Shown here in pieces: positions 1 to 5,291 of a stretch of 5,810 nt of DNA. Made by a program: the position numbers and the translations under genes. How positions within the stretch are numbered: position 1 is the stretch's first letter; every line of letters begins with the position of its first letter. The stretch comes from HRBIN12 sp964640965 (lineage in GTDB: Bacteria > Actinomycetota > UBA4738 > HRBIN12). Location of the stretch: the NCBI GenBank assembly GCA_964640965.1, contig CAZXJB010000127.1, positions 1 through 5,810 of the forward strand, written 5' to 3'. The notes under the pieces are model-generated. The model made no database searches, was not told the DNA's origin, and saw nothing but the letters and a program-made list of their open reading frames with translations.

Positions 1-101
1 GGGATGACTCGTTCGTCTGGGATCTCCTGGCCCGGACGCAGCGTGGCCACCGGGATGGTGTCCTCGTGCACGTCCAGACCGAGGCGCGTAAGGTCTTCCA
101 T
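1..101 (-). CDS. IS110-family transposase, N-terminal fragment (runs off left edge)
   Basis: The first 33 codons of a gene that continues beyond the window. The protein begins MEDLTRLGLDVHEDTIPVAT. The GLDVH segment at residues 8-12, followed by a short strand ending in LRPG (residues 21-24), is the hallmark start of IS110-family transposases. The Asp at residue 10 is the first acidic residue of their DEDD, RuvC-like catalytic domain. These enzymes recombine DNA through a serine nucleophile in a later domain that is not visible here. The ATG at 101-99 is supported by GGAGGT at 116-111, nine bases upstream. The gene lies downstream of, and in the same direction as, the putative lipoprotein gene. 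About 345 nt without a gene separate them, so the element's left end probably lies in that gap. Whether the element is intact cannot be judged. Confidence 0.85.
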   Translation of the reverse strand, partial: MEDLTRLGLDVHEDTIPVATLRPGQEIPDERVI

Positions 102-110
102 GGCCGGCCC

Positions 111-116
111 ACCTCC
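111..116 (-). promoter_or_regulatory. RBS of the IS110 transposase
   Basis: GGAGGT on the minus strand, nine bases before the ATG at 101-99. It fixes the start of the transposase and so marks where the non-coding leader ends. Confidence 0.7.
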
Positions 117-129
117 GTGTGTGGCTCCT

Positions 130-148
130 CCCGCGGTCCATCCGCGGG
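130..148. repeat. Perfect 7-bp hairpin upstream of the transposase RBS
   Basis: CCCGCGG at 130-136 pairs perfectly with CCGCGGG at 142-148 around a 5-nt loop. In the transposase mRNA it would fold about 14 nt before the ribosome binding site at 111-116. It may be the 3' structural end of a bridge RNA or a hairpin limiting transposase translation. The pairing is directly visible; the role is inference. Confidence 0.55.
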
Positions 149-321
149 TGATCCACGGATCTTCACGGACGGACCGGCCGTCTCATCGTGACTAACCTCA
201 CCGGCTGTGGCCGCCCTGTCCGGAGTCGTCCCGGACGACGCCGTATTGATCACCGTCGTGTGGCTAGCCCCCCAGACCGCCCTGATCAGCCGGAACGACA
301 TCCCGCCGTAAGACCGTGAAG

Positions 322-360
322 GGCGCTGTCGCCGCGCCTTGTTACTCGACCCGAAGGGTC
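322..360. repeat. Two adjacent small hairpins (322-338 and 348-360)
   Basis: GGCGC/GCGCC (322-326/334-338) encloses a 7-nt loop. GACCC GAA GGGTC (348-360) is a perfect 5-bp stem with a 3-nt loop. They lie between the lipoprotein stop and the presumed IS110 leader. They could belong to the left end of the element or to the 3' untranslated region of the upstream operon; the sequence does not decide. Confidence 0.4.
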
Positions 361-372
361 TCGGTGCGAGGC

Positions 373-410
373 CCCCGGGTCGCCAGGAGGCCGCTCGTCG
401 ACCCCTGGGG
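373..410 (-). terminator. Terminator-like hairpin downstream of the lipoprotein gene
   Basis: CCCC plus GGGTCG (373-382) pairs with CGACCC and, after a 2-nt CT bulge, GGGG (399-410), giving a 10-bp GC-rich stem around a 16-nt loop. It starts 36 nt after the lipoprotein stop codon. No T-run follows on either strand, so it is not a classical intrinsic terminator. High-GC bacteria often end transcripts at such hairpins, but mRNA stabilisation is equally possible. Confidence 0.4.
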
Positions 411-446
411 TGCGCCCTCCGCGCCTGACCCTATGACCCGTTCGAC

Positions 447-1112
447 TCACGACGCGGACGGACCCGGGTTCAGGAGCGTGGTCATCGCAAGGCAGGGCCG
501 TTCGGAAGGGTCGAGGCGCGCGGGCTTCGCCATGGGATCGACGATCCCTCGGTAACGAAGCTGAAGGATCTGCCGCCGCAGCGATCCCTCCTGCACGTAC
601 GAGACGATGTGCGGGCCGACGAGGAACCGGCCGGGCTCCCCCCACTCGAGCACCACCCAGGCGCGGGCTTCCCCCCCGGGGCCGATCACGGTTCCGCGCA
701 CCGGCCGGAGCACGGGCACGTGGCAGCGCCCGTCGTCAAGCTCTGCGACCGGGGGATCGGTATGGAAGGCACCACCCCAGATCGCATGAACCCCTCCCAG
801 GTTCGGCGAGACCTCGATCTTCACCACGCGAACCGTGCGGCCCAGACCCCGACCAGCCAGGTCGATGTCGACGAGCTCGATCGGGTTCGGGCTGACGTTG
901 CGCAGCGGCAGCAACAGGAATCCGATCCTCGTCCCCGGCGGGCGCGGGTACCCGCCACCAACCGTGACCCGCCCCACCACAGGCGCGAGGGCATCACGCG
1001 TACGGACCTGCCCTCCGGTCCCGCAGGCCATCATGCTCACCAGTGCCACCACGCCGGCAAGCGCCGCAGCCCGCCTCGGTCCCCCGTCACGCCTCGTCTC
1101 AGGCCCCCGCAT
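447..1112 (-). CDS. Putative secreted lipoprotein of unknown function
   Basis: A 221-residue protein starting at the ATG at 1112-1110, which overlaps the stop of the preceding gene as TGATG and so suggests coupled translation. An ATG 81 nt further upstream is in frame but lies wholly inside the preceding gene, so I do not use it. Residues 1-29 look like a lipoprotein signal: Arg-rich start (R7, R8, R13, R14), hydrophobic stretch at about 15-29, then Cys30 after SMMA. The lipobox is non-canonical, with Met at -3 and -2. The mature part alternates hydrophobic strands with turns, consistent with a beta-sandwich fold. A stretch at about 50-95 has the style of envelope Ig-like domains (FLLLPLRNVSPNPIELVDI). 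I recognise no family. Co-expression with the exported protein next to it suggests both act outside the membrane, perhaps together. Confidence 0.8.
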   Translation of the reverse strand: MRGPETRRDGGPRRAAALAGVVALVSMMACGTGGQVRTRDALAPVVGRVTVGGGYPRPPGTRIGFLLLPLRNVSPNPIELVDIDLAGRGLGRTVRVVKIEVSPNLGGVHAIWGGAFHTDPPVAELDDGRCHVPVLRPVRGTVIGPGGEARAWVVLEWGEPGRFLVGPHIVSYVQEGSLRRQILQLRYRGIVDPMAKPARLDPSERPCLAMTTLLNPGPSAS

Positions 1113-2230
1113 CACGTCACGCAGCTGGCCTGCACGATGGGCGCGTCCACGGGGTCCGTGCCGTCCCCCCACAGGATCCGCTTCCCCGAGCACCCCAAGG
1201 CATACGCGTACTTCATGCTCGTGATCTTGCCGTAGGTGGCCAGGCTCTCCAGCCCGAGGTAGCCGGCGAATGAGAGGGTGAACCCGTACTTCTTGTACTG
1301 GCCCGTGTCCCGGGTCCAGGGCGAGTTGTCACGCGTCAGCGGGACCTGGTGGTTAGGATCAGTGTCCAGCGGCGGGGGCGAGTACGAGAGCGTCCCGATG
1401 ACCCGGCCGTTCGCGTTCGAGTTTGGGTTGTAGTCGCTGATCGTTCCCTGGAAATGGTGGAGGTGCCATTCCCACCATGGGTTGCAGTGGGCACAGTTGT
1501 AGGCGTACTTGAGCCACTTGTAGTTCGCCCAGACGTATCGATGGTAGTTCCCGCTCTTCTTCCAGTGGGTCTCCACGGTCCTGCCCCGCTCCTCGAGGAG
1601 CATCCCGCCGGCTGACCAGGTCCCGCCGTAGGTGTAGGCGATCTCGGCCTGGGTCTCGCGCGATGTGCCCTCGGTATACGTGTAGGTGAGGTCGCAGGTC
1701 ATCCCCTTCGCGCAGTTGTACGCGAGGATCCGGATGTAGCGGTACCCCTCCTCCACAACCGTGACGGAGACCGGCTCGATCTCCTCTCCGATGCCCGATG
1801 TGATGAGCGGCGGGCCGACCGCCACAGCCTGCGCCGTTGCGCTGGCCGTCGCGCCGAGTGCGATCACCCCGTGCCACACCGCCTGCTGACTTGCCGCACG
1901 GGCGATGGCCATGACGTTGAACGCCCCGGCGCCGTCGGCCGCATCTCCGGGCGAGGCGCTCGCAAGCGTCGTTCGGTCGAGGGACGCTCTGAAGGATCCC
2001 GCAGCGTCGGCGACCCCCGCCACGACGGGCTGCAGCGAGAACGAGGAACCAACCGCCGAAGGCGGATCGCCGGGCCAGACGTACACCTGGACCCAAGCCC
2101 CTACCAACGGGGCGCCTCCGGGGCCCACGAAGTTCAGCTCGATGACCGCAGGGTCCGCAGCGACCGATGCCGAGGCCCCCGGAGACGTCACTACAAGCAG
2201 CAGGCAAGCCACGGCCGAGAGTCTCTTCAC
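1112..2230 (-). CDS. Secreted protein: signal peptide, transthyretin-like domain and Cys/aromatic-rich domain
   Basis: A 372-residue exported protein. The GTG at 2230-2228 is chosen because AAGGAGG ends five bases upstream; the following residues KRLSAVACLLLVVTS form a signal peptide, probably cleaved near ASA-S at about 20-25. Residues about 28-135 (VIELNFVGPGGAPLVGAWVQ, then an ADAAGSFRASLD turn) resemble the transthyretin or carboxypeptidase-regulatory fold. Residues about 140-372 contain a GGTWSAGG stretch at 202-209 and a region dense in Tyr, Trp and His at 228-260. This layout recalls uncharacterised secreted proteins I know from Streptomyces, from memory only. The mature chain has six cysteines (173, 179, 246, 249, 347, 370), enough for three disulfides. 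The CAHC at 246-249 is not followed by His, so it is not a c-type haem site. No catalytic motif is seen and function is unknown. Confidence 0.85.
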   Translation of the reverse strand: MKRLSAVACLLLVVTSPGASASVAADPAVIELNFVGPGGAPLVGAWVQVYVWPGDPPSAVGSSFSLQPVVAGVADAAGSFRASLDRTTLASASPGDAADGAGAFNVMAIARAASQQAVWHGVIALGATASATAQAVAVGPPLITSGIGEEIEPVSVTVVEEGYRYIRILAYNCAKGMTCDLTYTYTEGTSRETQAEIAYTYGGTWSAGGMLLEERGRTVETHWKKSGNYHRYVWANYKWLKYAYNCAHCNPWWEWHLHHFQGTISDYNPNSNANGRVIGTLSYSPPPLDTDPNHQVPLTRDNSPWTRDTGQYKKYGFTLSFAGYLGLESLATYGKITSMKYAYALGCSGKRILWGDGTDPVDAPIVQASCVT

Positions 2231-2235
2231 AGCGC

Positions 2236-2242
2236 CCTCCTT
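2236..2242 (-). promoter_or_regulatory. RBS of the secreted protein, decides the GTG start
   Basis: AAGGAGG on the minus strand, five bases before the GTG at 2230. A longer frame with an upstream start at 2269 would place this site inside the coding sequence and add a charged MVLFLIRRRKEGA extension before the signal peptide, so the GTG is preferred. Confidence 0.7.
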
Positions 2243-2250
2243 CCGGCGCC

Positions 2251-2289
2251 GTATCAAGAACAATACCACCTCTGCGCAACGGGTGCTCA
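2251..2289 (-). promoter_or_regulatory. Possible promoter of the secreted protein / lipoprotein unit
   Basis: This is the most AT-rich patch in the 141-nt gap. One reading has TATTGT at 2265-2260 as a TANNNT-type -10 element, with TGAGCA at 2289-2284 as a weak -35 at 18 bp spacing. Another has TTGCGC at 2279-2274 and TGATAC at 2256-2251, 17 bp apart. Both are poor matches to the consensus. The position, 20-35 bases before the start codon, makes a promoter plausible but unproven. Confidence 0.3.
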
Positions 2290-2345
2290 GAGCGCGGCTG
2301 ATCCCGACACAGGTCCACGCTCGTGACGATCGGCCCGACGAACCC

Positions 2346-2358
2346 TCCGAGGCTCGGA
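2346..2358. repeat. Small palindrome after the reductase gene
   Basis: TCCGAG C CTCGGA on the minus strand, 13 nt after the stop of the dehydrogenase gene. The stem is at most five usable base pairs with no T-run, so it is a weak terminator candidate at best. It may mark the end of the upstream operon. Confidence 0.25.
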
Positions 2359-2371
2359 CCCGCGAACCGCC

Positions 2372-3217
2372 TCACCAACGCCGGCTCGGCGCCACGCGGC
2401 CGGTGCGGCGGGCGGCCTTCGCGACCGCGCGGTCCGCGATGAGGTCCGCCACCCACGGCGCGCCGTTCGCGATCCGCGCGAGGAGGAAGGTCCAGCGTCC
2501 CGGGTAGATGCGCGCGCGGCGCTGGGCGATCCCGTCGAGGATCGCGTCGACCACGACCTCGGGGCTCATCGGCCGGACCTTGCCCTGCATCGCGTCCTGC
2601 TCGGGCGGGTGCTGGGGGATCTCGGCCGCGAGCCCGGGCGTATCCACGTCCGTCGGGTAGACGCCCGCCACGTGGATCCCCCGCGGCTTCAGCTCGACCC
2701 GCAGGGTCTCGACGAGGCCCCGCACCGCGAACTTCGGCGGGCAGTAGGCGCCCATCCCGAAGACGCCGATCAGCCCGGCGAAGGAGGAGATGCACACGAT
2801 CGTGCCGCTGCCCCGCTCGAGCATCCCGGGGAGCACCCCGCGGATGCACCAGAGCGTCCCGAAGTAGTCGATCGCCATGTCCCGCTCGAAGACCTCGTCG
2901 GGGAGCTCCTCGAAGTACCCGGGGTGCACGACCCCGGCGCAGGTCACGAGCACGTCGGCGGGCCCGTGGCGCGCGAGGCAGGAGGCGATCGCGGCGGAGG
3001 CCTGCTCCCGCACCGCCACGTCCGCCGGCGCGAGGTGCAGGGGATGCCGCCCGGGCGGCGGCGAGGCGGCGAGCCTCGCGAGGTCCTCGTCGTCGAGGGC
3101 CACCACCGAGACCTTCGCCCCGAGGGCCGAGACCCGCCGAACGAGCGCGAGCCCGATCCCGCTCGAGCCACCGGTCACGATCACGTGCCGGTCGGCGAGC
3201 TCCGGGATCCGTCCCAT
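2372..3217 (-). CDS. Short-chain dehydrogenase resembling 3-ketodihydrosphingosine reductase (KDSR)
   Basis: A 281-residue SDR oxidoreductase with an NAD(P)-binding Rossmann fold. TGGSSGIG at residues 15-22 is the nucleotide-binding loop, CAG at 93-95 the structural motif after beta-4, Ser144/Ser145 the catalytic serine region, and Tyr158-xxx-Lys162 the active pair. Several segments match human KDSR as I remember it: CAG followed by FE and FER (about 93-112), SS-AG-FG-AY (144-158), KFAVRGL (162-168), ELKP (175-178) and YP-D-DTPG (187-195). KDSR reduces 3-ketosphinganine with NADPH. Two features are odd. The active-site YxxxK reads YCPPK rather than YSASK, and Asp117 stands where the catalytic Asn of the alpha-4 helix normally sits. 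The ATG at 3217 is preferred over a GTG at 3223 because AGGAGG is seven bases upstream. The family is sure; the substrate is inferred. Confidence 0.93.
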   Translation of the reverse strand: MGRIPELADRHVIVTGGSSGIGLALVRRVSALGAKVSVVALDDEDLARLAASPPPGRHPLHLAPADVAVREQASAAIASCLARHGPADVLVTCAGVVHPGYFEELPDEVFERDMAIDYFGTLWCIRGVLPGMLERGSGTIVCISSFAGLIGVFGMGAYCPPKFAVRGLVETLRVELKPRGIHVAGVYPTDVDTPGLAAEIPQHPPEQDAMQGKVRPMSPEVVVDAILDGIAQRRARIYPGRWTFLLARIANGAPWVADLIADRAVAKAARRTGRVAPSRRW

Positions 3218-3224
3218 CCGCACA

Positions 3225-3230
3225 CCTCCT
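3225..3230 (-). promoter_or_regulatory. RBS of the KDSR-like gene, overlapping the upstream stop
   Basis: AGGAGG at 3230-3225 shares its first base with the TGA (3232-3230) of the membrane-protein gene and lies seven bases before the ATG at 3217. It excludes the GTG at 3223, which would be only one base away, and implies coupled expression of the two genes. Confidence 0.75.
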
Positions 3231-3622
3231 CAGGCGAACCGCACGATCAAGACGGCCGAGAGCGCGAGCACCCCGAGCACGATCGCCCCGTTCAGCAGGC
3301 CGCCGCGCTCGCGGGCGAACAGCCCGTGCCGCGCGAAGTACGCGAGGTCGATGATCCCGAGGAACGCGAGCATCCCCGCCGCGACGAGCGCGAGCGAGCG
3401 TCCGAGGGGCTCCTCGAGCACGAGCAGCACGGCCGAGGCGAGGAGCACGAGCGCGAGCACGGCGTCGGGCGCGACGAAGACCTCCTCGTGCTCGCGGTAG
3501 CCGGCCGGGAGCCACGGCTCGTCGTGGGGCTCGCGCCACCAGGTCGCCCAGAAGCCCGCGATGGCCAGGGCCGCGACGACCTCGAGCCCCGCCACGACCC
3601 AGGTCGCGGCGTCCCGGCTCAC
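3230..3622 (-). CDS. Small four-helix integral membrane protein
   Basis: A 130-residue hydrophobic protein whose GTG (3622-3620) overlaps the stop of the decarboxylase gene by four bases (GTGA), implying translational coupling. Four transmembrane segments are visible at about residues 7-27, 53-70, 75-95 and 110-128. A polar loop lies between helices 1 and 2 (REPHDEPWLPAGYREHEE, about 30-47), and a short basic loop (FARHGLFARERG) between helices 3 and 4. The first loop has several His and acidic residues, but I see no recognised binding motif. No family is recognised; it resembles small DUF-type membrane proteins of actinobacteria. Placed between a PLP decarboxylase and a KDSR-like reductase, it may anchor the pathway to the membrane or move its product. 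Confidence 0.85.
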   Translation of the reverse strand: MSRDAATWVVAGLEVVAALAIAGFWATWWREPHDEPWLPAGYREHEEVFVAPDAVLALVLLASAVLLVLEEPLGRSLALVAAGMLAFLGIIDLAYFARHGLFARERGGLLNGAIVLGVLALSAVLIVRFA

Positions 3623-5217
3623 GGCGCGGGGGCGCTCGGGGACGGCTCGGCCGGCGCCGCGGTCGGGGGCGCCGCGCGCGGCTCGGTCCGCACGCGCTCG
3701 GGGACGAGGTCGCGGCCCCACACGTCCTCGACCGTCTCGGCCCGCTTGATGAGCTCGGCCTCCGAGCCGTGCACGAGCACCGAGGCCGGCCGCGGCAGGG
3801 CGTTGAAGTTCGAGGCCGAGGACTCCTGGTACGCGCCGGCGTCGAGGAACGCGATCACGTCGCCGGGCTGGCACTCGGGCACCTTCGCGCCGAGCACGAG
3901 GATGTCCGCGAAGCAGGACTGGCCGACGATGTCGGCCGAGAGCGTCCGCGGCGCCTCGGCGCGGTTCGCGACGAGGTACGGGTGGCGGTTGTGCTCGAAG
4001 AACCCGCCGGCGAGGAAGAAGCACGTGGTGTCGGTGAGCACCCACGCGTAGGGGTACGGCCTCGTCTGCCGCTTCACGACCTTCACGCGCGCGAGGTGCA
4101 CCGCCGTGTCCCCGTACAGCCACCTCCCCGGCTCGGTCTGCAGGCGCACGCCCTCGGTGCGCACGCCGTGGCGACGGAGCTCGCGCCGGAGCGTCGTCGT
4201 GATCGTCCTCGCGAAGTCCTCGATCGGCGGGGGCGAGGGCCTCGGGTGCTCGCCCCGCAGCAGGGGCAGCACCTTGCCCATCACGCCGTGGTAGGCGCGC
4301 TCGCCGAGCCCGCGGAGCCCGACGAGGAGCGGGTAGGAGAGGGCCGTCAGCACGAACTCGGACCTCGGCATCTCCTGGTTCATCGGGTCGCGCGCGCTCG
4401 GGAACCCGCCGCCGATGTCGAGCTCGCGCGGCTGCCACCCGCCGCAGGCCCGGCTGAGCTCGCCGACGACGCGCGCGAACCGCGTCATGAGCCCCTCCCA
4501 GTACCAGGTGCTCGGATGGTGCCGGCCCTGGTGGATGTGCAGGCCGACGAGCTCGACGTTGGGCATCGCGAGCGCGCGGCGTCCGAGCTCCGGCAGGTAC
4601 TCCTGCGGGATCCCCGACTTGTAGACCTGGATGCCGAGGTCGATCGGGACCGTCGCCTGGCTGAAGTCGGTGGGCCGCCACAGGTTCGGCGCGATCGCCT
4701 TCACCCGCAGCCGGATCTTGGCCGTGCGCCCGAGCTCGGCCGCGACCTCCTGGATGAGGTCGATCTCGTGCAGGTCCTCGACGGTGATGCGCACGCCCGC
4801 CTCGACGCAGCGGCGCAGGTGCTCGCGCGGCTTGCCCCCGCCGTTCACCGAGACGAGCTCGGGGTCCACGCCGGTGCGGAGCACGCCGTCGAGCTCCTCC
4901 GGCGAGTACACGTCGGCGCCGGCGCCCTCCTGCGAGAGGATGTGCCGCGTCGCCAGCATCGGGTTCGCCTTGAAGGCCGGCAGGACGTCGACGGGTCCGT
5001 CCGGCCAGCCCGCCTCGAAGGCGCGGCGGATCCGCCGCAGGTTGCCGCGGAGCTGCGTCTCGGAGAAGACGAAGATCGGCGAGCCGAACCGCTCCACGAG
5101 CTCGGTCGCCTCGAGGTCCTCGACGTACAGGTGCCCGTCTCGGACGCTGAGCACGTCGGGCTCGCGGGCCAGCACGGCGCTGCGCGCGCTCGCCGGTCCG
5201 CGCGTGCTTCCCTCCAT
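3619..5217 (-). CDS. Fold-III PLP-dependent decarboxylase (diaminopimelate/ornithine decarboxylase family), substrate unknown
   Basis: A 532-residue enzyme with the TIM-barrel plus beta-domain layout of LysA-type decarboxylases. Visible sites are FKANP with the PLP lysine at residue 83, YKSGI (199-203, cf. SKFGI), GLHIHQG (225-231), DIGGGFP (267-273), EPGRWL (362-367) for PLP phosphate binding, the catalytic cysteine loop GQSC with Cys435, and GAYQ with Tyr463 followed by NFNALPRP. The active site is therefore complete. It differs from LysA (about 420 residues) in an extra stretch of roughly 50 residues at about 285-335, and in a Pro/Ala-rich tail from about 515. The specificity loop reads CFAD where LysA has C-E-S and ornithine decarboxylases C-D, so the substrate may be neither diaminopimelate nor ornithine. 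The ATG at 5217 has AGGAGG eight bases upstream. It overlaps the membrane-protein gene by 4 nt. Confidence 0.93.
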   Translation of the reverse strand: MEGSTRGPASARSAVLAREPDVLSVRDGHLYVEDLEATELVERFGSPIFVFSETQLRGNLRRIRRAFEAGWPDGPVDVLPAFKANPMLATRHILSQEGAGADVYSPEELDGVLRTGVDPELVSVNGGGKPREHLRRCVEAGVRITVEDLHEIDLIQEVAAELGRTAKIRLRVKAIAPNLWRPTDFSQATVPIDLGIQVYKSGIPQEYLPELGRRALAMPNVELVGLHIHQGRHHPSTWYWEGLMTRFARVVGELSRACGGWQPRELDIGGGFPSARDPMNQEMPRSEFVLTALSYPLLVGLRGLGERAYHGVMGKVLPLLRGEHPRPSPPPIEDFARTITTTLRRELRRHGVRTEGVRLQTEPGRWLYGDTAVHLARVKVVKRQTRPYPYAWVLTDTTCFFLAGGFFEHNRHPYLVANRAEAPRTLSADIVGQSCFADILVLGAKVPECQPGDVIAFLDAGAYQESSASNFNALPRPASVLVHGSEAELIKRAETVEDVWGRDLVPERVRTEPRAAPPTAAPAEPSPSAPAP

Positions 5218-5225
5218 CGCGATCG

Positions 5226-5231
5226 CCTCCT
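5226..5231 (-). promoter_or_regulatory. RBS of the decarboxylase, decides its start
   Basis: AGGAGG on the minus strand eight bases before the ATG at 5217. An in-frame ATG at 5256 would extend the protein by 13 residues across this site and lacks an SD of its own, so the shorter form is preferred. Confidence 0.7.
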
Positions 5232-5261
5232 CGCGGGTCCGTGGCGGCACCATCATGCCCC

Positions 5262-5291
5262 GACCGACCCCCGTGGGGAAGCGGGTCGGTC
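5262..5291 (-). terminator. 9-bp hairpin over the DUF454 stop codon, before the decarboxylase
   Basis: GACCGACCC (5262-5270) pairs perfectly with GGGTCGGTC (5283-5291) around a 12-nt loop. The stem includes most of the stop codon of the DUF454 gene (5292-5290) and ends about 30 nt before the decarboxylase ribosome binding site. No T-run follows on the minus strand. It could be a partial terminator, an attenuator or an mRNA-stabilising structure that sets decarboxylase levels independently of the upstream gene. The pairing is certain; the role is inferred. Confidence 0.45.

Larger units (their letters stand above)
102..345 (-). ncRNA. Candidate IS110 bridge RNA / structured left-end region
   Basis: This non-coding stretch lies immediately upstream of an IS110-family transposase, where IS110-group elements are known to encode the bridge RNA (seekRNA) that pairs with target and donor DNA. 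The sequence is unusually rich in inverted repeats. They are CCCGCGG/CCGCGGG at 130-136/142-148, ACGACG/CGTCGT at 235-240/254-259, a nested stem of ACGAC 295-299 with GTCGT 255-259 and AGCC 288-291 with GGCT 262-265, and GGCGC/GCGCC at 322-326/334-338. A module made of ACGAC, CCGG-like bases and CCGCCCTG occurs twice (277-299 and 211-239), reminiscent of the two similar loops of a bridge RNA. The boundaries are guesses, and neither the element's left end nor any guide could be fixed. It could instead be an ordinary leader with fortuitous GC-rich pairing. Confidence 0.4.

Noticed and set aside
260..320. A 6-nt CGGTCT shared by 307-312 and 273-278 (minus-strand reading), as target-guide match with a CT core
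   Set aside because: Several 6-nt matches are expected by chance in a region this size, so it cannot locate the element's end.
321..446. A tRNA gene next to the element as insertion site
   Set aside because: No cloverleaf, T-loop GTTCRA with matching acceptor stem, or CCA end could be assembled from either strand.
286..645. A 119-codon minus-strand frame spanning the lipoprotein 3' end and the gap
   Set aside because: The composition is low-complexity and Arg-rich, there is no ribosome binding site, and it overlaps the better-supported lipoprotein frame.
609..1235. Plus-strand frames of 129-208 codons opposite the lipoprotein
   Set aside because: They are Pro/Arg/His-rich mirror frames with no start signals or domains.
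1483..1495. CAHC in the secreted protein as a c-type haem site
   Set aside because: The haem motif is CxxCH; here the second cysteine is followed by Asn.
1359..3539. A 726-codon minus-strand frame
   Set aside because: It is Arg/Ala/Gly-rich and overlaps the KDSR-like and secreted-protein genes in another frame without any motif, so it is a shadow.
2609..4051. A 480-codon open frame on the plus strand
   Set aside because: It is antisense to the decarboxylase, membrane-protein and reductase genes. Its product is a low-complexity run of Arg, Glu, His, Gly and Pro, typical of the mirror frame of a GC-rich gene, whereas the minus-strand frames carry clear family motifs.
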